Made by a program: the position numbers and the translations under genes
Shown: piece after piece, positions 48,859-60,736 of the stretch
Layout: each line of letters starts with the position of its first letter
Position numbering within the stretch: position 1 is the first letter of the stretch
Source: Dimorphilus gyrociliatus
Taxonomy: Eukaryota > Annelida > Polychaeta > Dinophilidae
NCBI GenBank assembly: GCA_904063045.1
Contig: CAJFCJ010000005.1
Span: 1,023,167-1,087,166 of the forward strand
Length of the DNA stretch: 64,000 nt
Reading direction: 5' to 3'
Notes under the pieces: model-generated
What the model was told of the DNA's origin: nothing
Seen by the model: only the letters and a program-made list of their open reading frames with translations
The model's database searches: none

Positions 48859-51406
48859 CTAAGTTATTGGCGAAATAATGTTTTCTGTAATTTGAAAGTT
48901 GAATACTAATTTACACTTTTCAACGAATCTTAAGGCGTATAACTTAGGCATGAATAAGCATAAAGTGGTTACGGAGGCGTTTAATAAGCAGCAGCTTGCC
49001 AATAATATCATTCTAAATCTATTGTCTTCAACTATAAAATAGGCTGGAACTAATACAATCCATACAAATAGTGTTGTACAAACTGAACCAAAAATTTGAG
49101 ATGCTTCGTTAAAGTTTTCCGGTAGTTTTCTTGTTTGGAAAGCGAAAAAGCAACAAATTATAGAAATTAATATATTAAATACCAGGGGTGAAATAATGCT
49201 AGCCGCTGGTAAATTACAAATGATCTGTACGCGTTTTTCATGTGGATTTGGTTGATTTAAAGTTGATTTTATAGACCCAAACGAAATCATTATAGAAAGT
49301 ATTGTCAACTGTAAAAATTGAAACAATTATAAAGTGAGAAATAGAAGAGAAAAATATTTAATATAATATCATAAAAATCTAATTAGAAGCCATACAAACT
49401 TGTAATAATATTATGATAAATGAAAATATTATCTGATGTTTATCTTGGATAAACCTAAGACCACGTTTACCGGTTGAACCTGCTTTGAAAATTCTTAAAA
49501 GTCTTATTACTTTACATAGAAATGGAGCGTAAATTATACTGTAGGATAAGTTGAAGGTTATGTAACCAATTAGGCATGTTGCATTAGTTGGTTTAGCTAC
49601 AATAAAATATATTGTTAAAAATGTTGTTCCACTTCCAATTAGACTAATATTGCTTAATAGTATGGAACTTGCTTTAATTAACTTTTGGTCTCTTTTTAAT
49701 CTATAAATAACACAAATACAAAATGTCAAGAAGAGGCCTGACGATGATACAATTAGAAGGAATATGCTTTCCGGTTCATGCCATTCCAGAAAAACAGGAT
49801 CTATTGGGGAGCATATTAAAGATGTTTCTACATCTGGCCAAGTAAACTGTGGACATGGCTTACAGGATGAATTATTAATTATTATCTCATTATTTCTGCA
49901 CTTCCGGCATTCCCAACAACAGGATATCTCTGTTTTCAATGTATAATACTTAAGTGGGCATGGTTTACTACATATTGACTCTGGTATAGTGTTATTTATC
50001 CATCTAATATTATGATTTAATTTCATAATATTTCTAGATCTAAGCCATTTACCGACTTTAATCTTTTTACCATCTCTTCCATACTGCATTATATCGTAAT
50101 CTCCAATAACGTCACCGTTTCTATCGAAATTTAAATATCCAGTTAGCGTACTGTAATTACCTTTTCTAAGAGTGTTTAGCAGTCTTTCTCCGCTAACGCA
50201 CTCTTTTAGTTCTCTACCCTTGGCCGATGGACAATAGACATCCCTAGCGGTCCGCATTGCCTCGGCTAATACAAACGTTGCATCATAAATTCCAGACGAC
50301 CATAACCCTTCTAAAAATGATTTAGGACTAGCCGTAATGTTCCACGACTTTTGACATAATTCTTTGACAGAGCTAGTATTCCATTTACAATTGAATAAAT
50401 CCGACCACAATTCATCTATCCAGACGTTATCTTTAGAATTGTCTGGATTCTGGGATATGATAACAGAAACGAAATTTGGTATATTGGCCAGTGGAAATAC
50501 AGTATAAAAACTTCTATACGCCGCTGTACGTCTATGGTCTTGATTCAAACTCATTAAAGTATCCATACCAATAAATATCTTATTATCAAGACCAGGAAAG
50601 GCTGGCAGTTTAGAATAGAATATATTTACATCGTTCCAGGAGAGTAGTATAACAATAACGTTCCAAGTGGAAGTCATTGTCAACTTTCTCATAATACTTT
50701 GCCACGTTTCAAACGTTTGCTTCCCTGGTACCATTTCATCAATTGCCAAACAAATTCCTTTGGCTTCGGCGGCTTTTCTCAATTTTTTAGCTCCATTCTC
50801 CCCATAGGAACCCTCAGAGTAGATTAATGAAAAATAATTCCAGTTTAGAGCCGATATGAACTCAATCACAGCATTTGCCTGATACCGATCGGGACTGACA
50901 ATCCTTGAAAAATAAGGAAATCGACTTTTATCGGATAATTCGTCGCTAGTTGCCATTCTCGATAGTTGTGGTATTCTATAGAGGCTCAGGAGAGGAGAAA
51001 CCATCATTGACTTTGTGCTAGAATAGGGCCCGATAACGGCGTTTACGTGGAAAATTTCGGCTGGTAAAAAATATAAGCTCTCCCCCAACGCAGCCAGATT
51101 ACTATCGCAATCGTCAAGGATGGTATAACCTAACTTTATTCCTTTAATAAAATTGTTATCATTGATCCTCTTAACAGCCAGTCTTACCGCGACCGTATCA
51201 AAATAGCTGTTGACCCTAATCCTGTTACTGCAATAGTTACCAATACCGTCTTCCTTCTCGTGAACAGAGATCAAATAACCAATATTTAAGTCACCCATGT
51301 TATATTCATATTTTGAATTTCTATTAAAAAATGGATCAAAACATTGGAACGTATTTAATTCGATGATAAAAATGCACAAAAACAAAGAATATCTTTTACG
51401 ATACAT
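48859..51406 (-). CDS. Metabotropic-glutamate-receptor-like class C GPCR
   Basis: Two exons: 51406-49400 and 49308-48859, phase 0; 818 residues. A signal peptide (~1-22) precedes a Venus-flytrap domain (~35-475), a nine-Cys linker (~480-545; CSKPCPLKYYTL, CCWECRKC) and seven membrane helices (~555-805). Flytrap motifs RMATSDELSD, EGSYGENG and GMDTLMS match the positions that hold the Thr, Tyr and Asp contacting the amino-acid moiety in mGluRs, and GPYSSTKS the backbone-binding Ser. So an alpha-amino-acid ligand is plausible. The final tail is only ~20 residues, without a Homer-type PPxxF motif. The mGluR subgroup is not resolved; an insect mGluR-X-like or other amine/amino-acid receptor is possible. 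Confidence 0.85.
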
Positions 51407-53511
51407 CGAGATAAATGTGTCTTTATTACTTCGTCATGACTCAGTTAGTGAAGTGTGGCGACAAACTTTGTTTTTCTTCCCTTTTAACGAGCAGGGCGGC
51501 GCTTTTCCACATGTATCAAAATGTAAAGCGATAATATAAATTAACTATAAGGTTTTTATTTTCAATACATTGTTTGTGTCCTTTCTTCCGTTTCCAAGGT
51601 ATCAACAGGCGTCTACATACAGAAAAAAACTAATTGTTCTTTTCTTTTATTCCATATACTGATGCTTGACGTCTATTTTCTCAATTGTTTGTAAAGTTTC
51701 TATCAGCAAAGTTAAAAGTACTCGGCATTGAAAGAGGCAATATAGAAGTTCAAGTAAAACAACTGTTTACCCTTTTAGTGGCCTTTACAATAAAATAAAA
51801 ACATTTTAGATCTCAACTCGTTTATTAAAAGCTGAACTGCTGAGTTATTGCATAAAAAATAAAGTCTTATTCATTAAAGGATTAGGACAGTAGTTTATTT
51901 ATCCTGTTGTAGTTGAGTAAAAAAGATGAGGAGGGGGAAAATGGAGTTTATTTTGCGATTTATATATCAAAGGAAAAAATAATTGAGACTTTGTTTGCGA
52001 CAAAGTGTTTATTGAAGTAAAATGAGGATACAAACTAGAAAAGAATCTCCCCAGTATTGACATTGTAAATGTTTATGAAGTAAAAAGGTTGATTTAAACT
52101 AACTACCAAGAAATCTAAGACGTAACAAAATAATAAAAGGCCTAGTAACAGTTTATTGAGTACAAATAAAAAAATCTCAAGTGAGGAGAGAGAGAGAGAG
52201 AGAGAGAAGGAAAGACTATAAAAAACGACAATTCTTAGAATTTCCACAAGTTTACCAGAGATAATGTATTTTCAGTGAGATATTGCGTAAAAGATCATAT
52301 AGGTTGTGCTTTTTAGTTCCTCTCTCTCTCTCCCACACTTTCTTTGAATTTGCTGATTGTAGTTTATATTTGTCACTATCTATATTAATTAATTATATAG
52401 AGACATTTATTTGCATAGTTTCTATATTTCTATTCACAGATGCATTCCAATACATTCTATTATTGTTCTACATTGATTAACTATCAAACAACAATTTCAG
52501 TTTTCAATTATCTAATATTTTCAATCTCTGAAATAGACTACCTCATCAATAAAGTACTTTTTTGATCATTAAAATGCTAATTTCGCTAACGAACGCCATC
52601 TAGTTGATTTTTAAACGTATGCATACGCGCTGGCAAATGCATCCAGATGTATATATATATATATATATAGCTAGATGTACAAATATATATTAGTAATATA
52701 TATATATATATATACTATATGTATATCTAATATATAGCTACGCCGCGTGGACATGAAAAGACTAATGGTTGTCAGTTTTTTCTTAGGAGAATTCAATCAA
52801 AAGTTCGATGATCGAGAGAGACACGCAATAAATCAGAGTGAAGAATTCATTCTCTAGTTTCTTACTAAGTTTTTATTATTGGATATATACAATATATATG
52901 TATATATATATGCCATTCAAATGAACTATCAGGCTATTTATCCTCATTCTTACTTGTCATATAGGTTGTTAGCCTCTTGAGACTACTTTTTCATTGCGGA
53001 TAGTTGCTTGACCCTTTGATATCTGTTTTACAATCAAAATTTGTAGGCCTAAGTTATCTAGGGTCAAGATTCTAAAAGAAAATATCATTTCATACAGATA
53101 TTAAAAATTTTACCCTACTACTTTATCTTTTTCCTTTTTCTCTTTCTCACTCTAATTGACTCTCTTCTTTCTTATCTTTATCCACTTTTCTTAATCTTTA
53201 TCTATTATAGATTTCAAATAGTTTTTTAACACATCAACCTTTAAAGTATCTATAACTCTCGTTTTGTTCTATGTCATAGGATAATATGTCTATTGTTCTT
53301 GTAAAAATTTACCTAATTTTTCAGACTTACAGACCATCTTTTATCAACTTTAAGTAGAGTCTGTATATCATTTTCTCTTCAAGTCACCTCCTTTTAGCCC
53401 TCAAGTCTCAATAGTATAACCTAGTAACATATGAGATTAATTAAATTTTCATCTTTTTCGTTCTTGTTTAGTCGGTTTTTATGTTAGAGAAAGAAGATAA
53501 AAAACTAAATG

Positions 53512-53589
53512 CTAGAGAGAGAAAGAGAGACAGTGAGTGAGTGAGAGAATGAGTGAGTGGGTTGGCGAGTGAGTGAGTGAGTGAGAGAG

Positions 53590-53625
<36 letters not shown>
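53512..53625. repeat. GAGT/GA repeat block
   Basis: A stretch of gagtgagt and gaga units with few interruptions. Confidence 0.85.
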
Positions 53626-53626
<1 letters not shown>

Positions 53627-56080
53627 CCAAGTTACTCTATCTATTTAGCCTCAAAGAAGATGATGCAATAAATCAGTCAGCTTAAAGTCATCTTTAATAT
53701 GCTTTCATACTTTTTCTACTCATTCTTTCTTTAAAATATTTCAATTGCTTCTTGGCTTTGTTCACTTTCTGAATTCATTTAGATTTAAATATTTATAAAA
53801 GGAAAGATAACAATTCAACTTTTCCCTCAATTTTCAAAGATTCAAACTTTTTACTTTTTCTTTTCTCAAAGTTAGTGAAAAAATACATTAATATTCGTAA
53901 TTCTGTGTTTTGGACTTCGTATTTCATTCATCTAGTAGGCCTTTAAAGAATATGAAACTTAATACTAAATTTTTGACCTCTTTTAGACATAATAATTTTT
54001 TTCAATTTCGGTTTAATGTTTCAGCTATAGTGAAGGTGAGATGTCTAATGTCTCGACTATATTTCAAGACCGTAACTAACTAGCTGCCAAGGTCTATAAT
54101 CTTATATTTTTCTCTCGAGGTTACTGACCTCTATTGTCCCAATTTTTCAAAATGCTTTCTAAGCTTTAAAGAAACATTTTCGCATTTGTTTTTTGTTAAA
54201 ATAGTTGCGTAATTGTAAAGTTACATAGCAAAATCTTATTTAAAAGAACTATAACGCCTTTGAATGAAGTTATGAATGAACAAAAAAAAAAAGATGAATG
54301 ACAGTTCTTTTTATTTTTTTAAATGAAATTATGTCATATTTAATCTTATATATAGTAGTGATAATTATAAAATACAATAAGTTCCTATGCTAAGTTAAAT
54401 AGTGCAAAGCACTTTTATAATCTAATTTTTTTTATAAATGTTATCCATAGAAGTGTCTTAATTTTCAACATTATTATGATTAATTGATCTGCTTTAAATG
54501 TCTGCGCAACATGATTTTTAATTGACCTTAAATCAACTTCATTTAAGTTTTATTACCGTCTTGACATTCCTTCTCTATGGAAATCACATATTTGTTTGTA
54601 ATTTTAACTCTTTCGAATTTCTCATCAAAAACTTTTCCTCTCTGTTCTAATTTAAAGCCAAGAGATGTAGTCTTAGTTTATGGACAACCTCATTGTTTAT
54701 AGAGACACGTCTAAACTTTTTACAAACAATTTTTTTTTCGGGCTAGAAATGTTTGGATTATAGGCTGTCAACAGTTCTATTTCTGGAAGTTTATAGCGGA
54801 AGTAGGATCTAGACGCGTCCAACAGACTATGATATATATAACAAAAAAAATAATCGGTTGTTTACCCGACCTACTTTTATTTCAATCCGGTTGTAATTTT
54901 GAACCGATTTGGTAGAGTTTCTGACAAACTTTACAAGTTTGTCATGCACTTAAAAAGGATATGAGCCAGATACAAAAAACGAAGAAAAAGGTAAGGAATG
55001 TTGTCAAAGGAGAGTATAAAAAATCAAAAAATTAGATATTTCTAACTTACATATAATCGCCAATTAAGATTAAAGAGATTTAGAAAAAAAAAGAGATTAA
55101 ATCAAAAGATCTCTATATTGTTTAAAAATCATTTTTAAAACAACTCTTGAAAGATAAAAAGTTCAAAGGCTATGTTTAACTTAAAATAGAAGTGAACTGT
55201 AAGATATCTTATATAAACTCTTTAAAAACAATGAAAACAGATTGTGTAATCCACACGATGATTCTTTATTTTATAGTTAAAATTCATACAATAATAAAAA
55301 TCTGTTAAATATAAAAATAATTGGTTTAACTGTCTAAGGTGTAGGCTGTAAAAAAATTATTAGGGAATACGATATACTAGAACAAAATTAAAATTTTTGG
55401 TCTTCCCTTTCTCTTTCCCTCTCTCTCTCTCTCTCTCTCTCTCCACTTTAACATATTAAGATGTTCAAGATAAAACGATTATGAAAAATAAAAACCAGGT
55501 CAATGCCTCTTATACTAGGACTAATATGCGGAAAATACTATATATCTTTTATCTAATTTAAATTATAAATCAGGTCTATATTACCTTTTTAGGACACTTT
55601 GTTATCAAGAGCTATACTCTGATAATTAAAAAAAACTTTATAACCAAGTAAATGACAATGATACGGAAATCCTTGCCTTGGTTTTTCCCCTTCTGTTTTT
55701 ATAGACTACTAGTAGACTAGAGCTTACGTAAAACTTTCGATTTCACCTTATTGCAAAGGTTTTATTCGAATTATTCATTATGGTAAGAAGTATTCCTTTA
55801 AAAATGATATCATTAATAAGCCGTATATATGGTTAACCACCTTAACCATTTTCGTAAGCTTTCTGTTCTCTTATAATTGTATTAGATGAATGTTTATTCT
55901 AGTAGACAAATACTATTCATTAAATCAGCGGGATATCTTTACATATCGTCCAAGTAATTTCTGTTGTTTTTGTTCAACATCTTTGGGATTTCTATTTAAG
56001 GCCTAGCTCTTTTCTTAATGTAAATCTCAACGTATTAAATTTAAGTGGTGAAAAAAGCATATACAGTATATATGTACAAT

Positions 56081-56135
56081 ATGATTGAATGAATGAATGA
56101 ATGAATGAATGAATGAATAAATAAATAATGAATGA
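56081..56135. repeat. GAAT tetranucleotide microsatellite
   Basis: About ten copies of atga/gaat with a short aata variant stretch in the middle; the same unit occurs at 5965-6004. Confidence 0.9.
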
Positions 56136-57028
56136 ATGAATAGTACAATAAAACAATTTTATTTGTGAAAAAATCTCAGTTATTCAATAAAAAAAATCAT
56201 AAAGTAAAAAAATATCTTTTCTTTAGTTTGTCTTTTTTTTTTTTTAACTTTAATTTTTATTCTTTTTGAAATAATAATTAAAAAAGAAATATTACAATTT
56301 TCCCCTTTTTGAAGGTTTTTTTTTCTGGGCTTTTTTTTTTATTTTGACTAATGATGGAAAAATAAATTTTGCTTTTCCTTTCAAGTTGATCTGAGAACCA
56401 AAAACAGTTTACTTTTCGATACTATTAAGCCTAAACTTGAAATAATCAGTCTATTGAATACCTTTCTTTCTTTTTTTTCTTTCTTTTTTCTTTTTTTACA
56501 GTGGTAATAAACCAATAATTTATAGGTCATCGAACTATAACGATAAGAACAATTTTTTTTCATCAGATCCGATCACTACCCGCGTGTCTTTCATTCAAAA
56601 GCCAAACAACAAACAAACAATACTGTACAGCAAAAATATGTACACAACTGGGTTGCAGTAATACGAAAATATACGCATACAATATGTAAAGAAATACATA
56701 TATTTTTGTTTACAGTCCGACGTGTATACGATATATAAATACGTATATACAAATTATAGATTGTATATAATGAAGACATTACTAAAGGAGAGAAAGAGAG
56801 GCCTATACACTTTATGGTTTTTTTGGTTTGCAGTCGGCAATAAATAGAAATAAATAGGGAAAATGTTTGAACACAAAAAAAAACAGTTCCAACACGCTTT
56901 TTTAAAGATAATTATGAAGGCAGTGTAAAAGAAAACAAACATCCCCATTTCTCCGCTAAAAGCAAACTCAGATAAGAGAAATAAATTGAGAGAAGAACTT
57001 TTAATTTGGAATGTTTGCAATAAAAAAT

Positions 57029-57952
57029 TCAATCAGCTTTTTTGAACCAATTTATGAGTTTTTTAATCGAATTGTTTCCAATTCGTTCCGAAAGAGGCGA
57101 TAAAATTATCTTCCTTGGCTTACACCGATAGCGACCCCTAGCACAGGTCAGTCTTGTTCCTTTCCGGCATTTCAACTTTCTATTTTTATTACACTTTTTT
57201 CTAGGTTTGCTGGGCGTCGGTGTCCATTTGCATTGATTATGTTTTGTCCCTCTTGTTCGTAACGTACCATTCCGTCTCACACACAAGAAGGCCTTACGCT
57301 TTTTTCTAAAGTGCCTCCTCTTCGCCCTCCGATAGGGATAAGAACAATGTTGAATATAAAACTTGCCTTCCTTGGGCCTTTCGACAAACTTGCAGTCGCT
57401 GGTCATATTTTTATAATCTCGAGTCTGAAGAAAACAAACGAAGAAAAGATATTAAAGATTTTTGAATTTTTTTTTAAACCATTTTTATATGCAAAACACA
57501 AGGAATTATCGGAATTAATCCTTTCGAAAAGTTACGTCTAAATAGAGCTTAAAATTCAATGCACATCCTACTCGCGTACGCTTGTAATAAAAGAGAAACC
57601 ACGTATGTCTATGTCTTCGATTTAGGATCGTTCAAGAAGATTCAATTACGGTTAATATTATACTTGTATATCTGACAAGAGTACTTAACAACAGTTCTCT
57701 CTCTACTTCCTCTACTGTACCAGAATTTACTGTTAAAACGTCAAGTGTATAGTTATTTATAATCCTATATATATTATTTTTTATTTATTAATAAACCCGC
57801 CAAATATTTACTGATTTACAAGTTCATTCTTTTGCTCCGATCAAGATAGAGAGACACAGCGTCCATCTCATTCATTTTGGTCTCTCATCTTTCGTTTTTC
57901 ATTTTGCGATTTGCCTTTTTTGTGTTTTTGGCTTCGTGTAAAGTTTACGAGA

Positions 57953-57997
<45 letters not shown>

Positions 57998-58774
57998 AGT
58001 AGTAAATATTCTCTTTGTTTTCTTTTTGTTAAAATTATCACTGCGAAGTCAGTCGTGTATCGAATTTATATAAACATTTACGTAAACAAATGTTTCTCGC
58101 TTTTCTCTAATCTTACACTCTTAACACTTTTCTAGTTTTCAAGGGCGAAAATAACTTATTCATATTACATACTAAAAAAAGTCTGACGTCTGAATTTCAT
58201 CAACTTCTCTCTGGTAAAAGATTTTCACCAGGGCGCGCTTAAAGAGACAGTATCTAATGCATCACAGTAACAGCGATAGATGGCGCCTTAACAAATGGAT
58301 TATCAATCTTACCGTTTCTTTTATGTAGAAAGTATTATTCCTCCACATACACAACATTAACCATAGGCCGTTGTCTAATTCTCTATAATAACTAATCGGG
58401 ATTTTTCCTCCGCATTCGGATGTTCCGCTATCATTTATGGCGTTCACCCTCTTCAATAAGGCTGTTTTTAAGATCAAAAACATTCACAATATCGATTAAT
58501 CATTGTGCAAAATCTCTAATCTACTGTGACCTAAATAGTAGTACATACCGGTCGAGCTGTTTATCCCATTTTCGCAACTCTTTCTCGTAGGACCGACCTC
58601 TTTCAAGCGAAGAGAGCATTGATTTCTGTAGTTCACCATGAAAAAAGTACTTTCTGCACCTACACTACGCTTTCCAACGTCTTTCGTCAGAATAAAATTT
58701 TGTCTGGAACTTATACAGTCGAAAATGATTAGGGAGAGGAAAACTAGGAACGAGTTTAGAGGAATTTGTAGCAT
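57029..58774 (-). CDS. FGF-like secreted ligand with long basic Cys-rich tail
   Basis: Three exons: 58774-58549, 58461-58313, 57424-57029; joined in phases 1 and 0; 256 residues. A signal peptide (~1-23) is followed by a region that fits the FGF beta-trefoil: LLKRVNAINDSG (as in FGF8-group RVNAxxxDG), LMLCMWRNNTFYI (the YLCMNxxGxL strand), DCKFVERP, and AFLCVRRNGTLRTRG (the WYVAxxxxGxxxxG strand, heparin site). Family role: ligand for FGF receptor kinases, with heparan sulfate. After the trefoil comes a ~60-residue tail very rich in Lys/Arg with extra cysteines, which would bind heparan sulfate strongly. Similarity is weak outside these strands, so the family call needs a profile search; a netrin-like or other basic secreted protein is the main alternative. 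Confidence 0.6.
57953..57990. repeat. GA dinucleotide microsatellite in FGF-like gene intron 2
   Basis: A run of ga repeats inside the 888 bp second intron of the FGF-like gene. Confidence 0.95.
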
Positions 58775-59132
58775 TTCCGTACATCGTATCTGTATGTTTT
58801 TAGAACGGTTTCCGAAAATTCTACATCCATATATCCATATAATAATCCAAAGAAAAAATAGGAAGAAATCCGTAGTTCCTTGCAATACAACGTCTGGATT
58901 TTAAAAGGAGAACTGGCAGAGAAAACTTCGTAAGCTCCGCCCAAATTGGCAACTGGTTCCTTATTGGCTAAACTGGTTTTCTTTAAGAGTCTATTCTGAA
59001 AATTGTAATAAATTTGTAATAATTGAATAGATTTTGAAATTATTTGGCTTGTGTGGCCAGCTGTTCAAAAGTGGTTATTACCGATACCAGCTTATCTCAC
59101 CCACTAATACACATTAACTTGACTATATACAG

Positions 59133-59171
<39 letters not shown>

Positions 59172-60102
59172 CCTAACTGACTGACATGATCAAACACGTC
59201 TGTGTCGGAAGGTACATTTAGGTTGACGTCAGCTAGTTGAGAAATGCTCAAAAAATTAGGAAATACAAGTTCAACATAAATTGTTATAGGCCTTTTGTTT
59301 ATTTCATGCAGAAATAACCGTGCTAGACCAGAAAAAACCTAATGAGTCATTTTACGTTAAAAATAAACTGAACGTTTTAGAAATCTCAAATAGATTCAAG
59401 ACAATTAGAAAAAAGGGCGGGGGAGGAGAAGAAGAAGTAAAAGAAGAAGAAGAAATAGAAGAAAGGGCTGTTATTTAGGATATAAGACATAAAAAACGAG
59501 TTTTTCCAGTTAGTCTTATAAAATGTTATATATATTGTATACATATAAAGATATAAATTTATATATATATATATTTATATATATATTGAAATTTTTATCT
59601 ACTCATTAACACACTTTCTTTATCATGAACAAAATTAGAATTATCTCTAATCTTACGTCAATTTCATTCACAATGACTTCTCTTACAGATTGTATTTATA
59701 CATTTTAGAGAAACGAGCAATAACGATTTCTCATCTTTATTTACTTCCCTTCCTTGTTTTCCAAATTAATTAATAAAGAAAATTATTCAAATTGTTTAAA
59801 TATAGATCGTCCCTGTTTTTTTTATTTGTTAGTATAAAGAATATATTTATGACCCGAATTAACTTCATAAATTAAAGATAGATGTATTTAATACCTGTTT
59901 TTTTTTGTAGTTTGATGTTCTCTCTATACAGTTATGATAATATTTGAAGGAAATAAAGCGAAAATATGCTTAATTTGTAATCTTTGCTTGATAATTCAGG
60001 CGATTACGAAATATAGTTCTATATCACATGTGCTTTCCGGATTATAAGAGAAAATTCAACAAATCTTACTTTTAAATTTTACGCGCTAAGAATTCCAGCT
60101 GA
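58775..60102. other. Intergenic between divergent FGF-like and MICU-like genes
   Basis: No exon is supported. It holds a TA run (about 59136-59168) and GAA-rich and TA-rich blocks (59420-59590). Confidence 0.6.
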
Positions 60103-60113
60103 TGCGCATGCGC
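60103..60113 (+). promoter_or_regulatory. Perfect NRF1 site at a MICU-family gene
   Basis: TGCGCATGCGC, the NRF1 consensus core, lies 10 bp before the likely start codon. It overlaps two in-frame ATGs at 60102 and 60108, so transcription probably begins close by and translation at 60123. NRF1 activates many nuclear genes for mitochondrial proteins. Confidence 0.55.
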
Positions 60114-60122
60114 TGTAATCTA

Positions 60123-60736
60123 ATGGCGACTAGACGAATTCTGCAATCTTTCTTCTGCAATACACGTTATTATTCCAATATCGTAGCTAAATCTAAGCTA
60201 AAAGCTCCTCTTTTATTAACTGGCATTGGCATAACCTACTTTTATGCGAATCATAAACGAACATGTCAAGCTGTTTATGCCCATGTAAGTTTGCTTTTTT
60301 CGGCCTTTTGTTTGGCTGTGTTTAATTAAAACGAGTCACTGTGAGTGATCAATCCACAAAAACCTAATTGATTATGACAGAAGTTACGGAAAAAATTAGC
60401 GAACCCTCGTAATTTTCGACTTTAGATGGTCGAGCGATAATAAGTGGATTTGACGTATAAATTATACAAAAGAATCCCTATTACGTAGATCAAAGAACGT
60501 TAGACGCTGTTAAATTAGATGAGGGTTACGTAACTGAACGAATTGGGAACTATTTCGAAGGCGATGACACTTCTAACCGCGTTTTTTCTTTTTTCTTTTC
60601 CAACAGGCTAACACCTCGCCTGCTCAAACTCATAGAGAATTGAGATTCTTATCATTTGCCTCTGTGGATTTTGACGGCAATGTTTATATGACACCGCAAG
60701 ATTTTCTGGATAGCGTTACCAATGAAATACCTAAAG
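60123..60736 (+). CDS. MICU-family mitochondrial calcium uptake regulator, 5' exons only
   Basis: Exons 60123-60284 and 60607-60736 are joined in phase 0 and end in phase 1 at donor AAAG|GTAACT. The first 20 residues are an Arg-rich, non-acidic mitochondrial presequence (MATRRILQSFF), followed by a hydrophobic stretch. Exon 2 carries LRFLSFASVDFDGNVYMTPQDFLDSV, matching the MICU signature RFLKFASVEYDGxxYMTPxDFL at the start of EF-hand lobe 1. MICU proteins gate the mitochondrial calcium uniporter in the intermembrane space. The EF hands and C-terminus are not seen in the next 3.3 kb, so the gene has a long intron and leaves the window, or is truncated. MICU1/2/3 cannot be told apart from this part. 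Confidence 0.75.

Larger units (their letters stand above)
51407..57028. other. 5.6 kb gene desert
   Basis: I found no exon with splice or domain support. The stretch contains TA runs (about 52650-52670 and 52698-52714), a degenerate GA/GAGT block (about 53512-53625), a CT run (about 55419-55442) and GAAT repeats (about 56081-56135). It separates divergent promoters only on its left side; its right end is the 3' side of the FGF-like gene. Confidence 0.6.

Noticed and set aside
49764-49946. Plus-strand ORF inside the class C GPCR
   Set aside because: It is a shadow of the minus-strand Cys-rich linker, which has clear family motifs.
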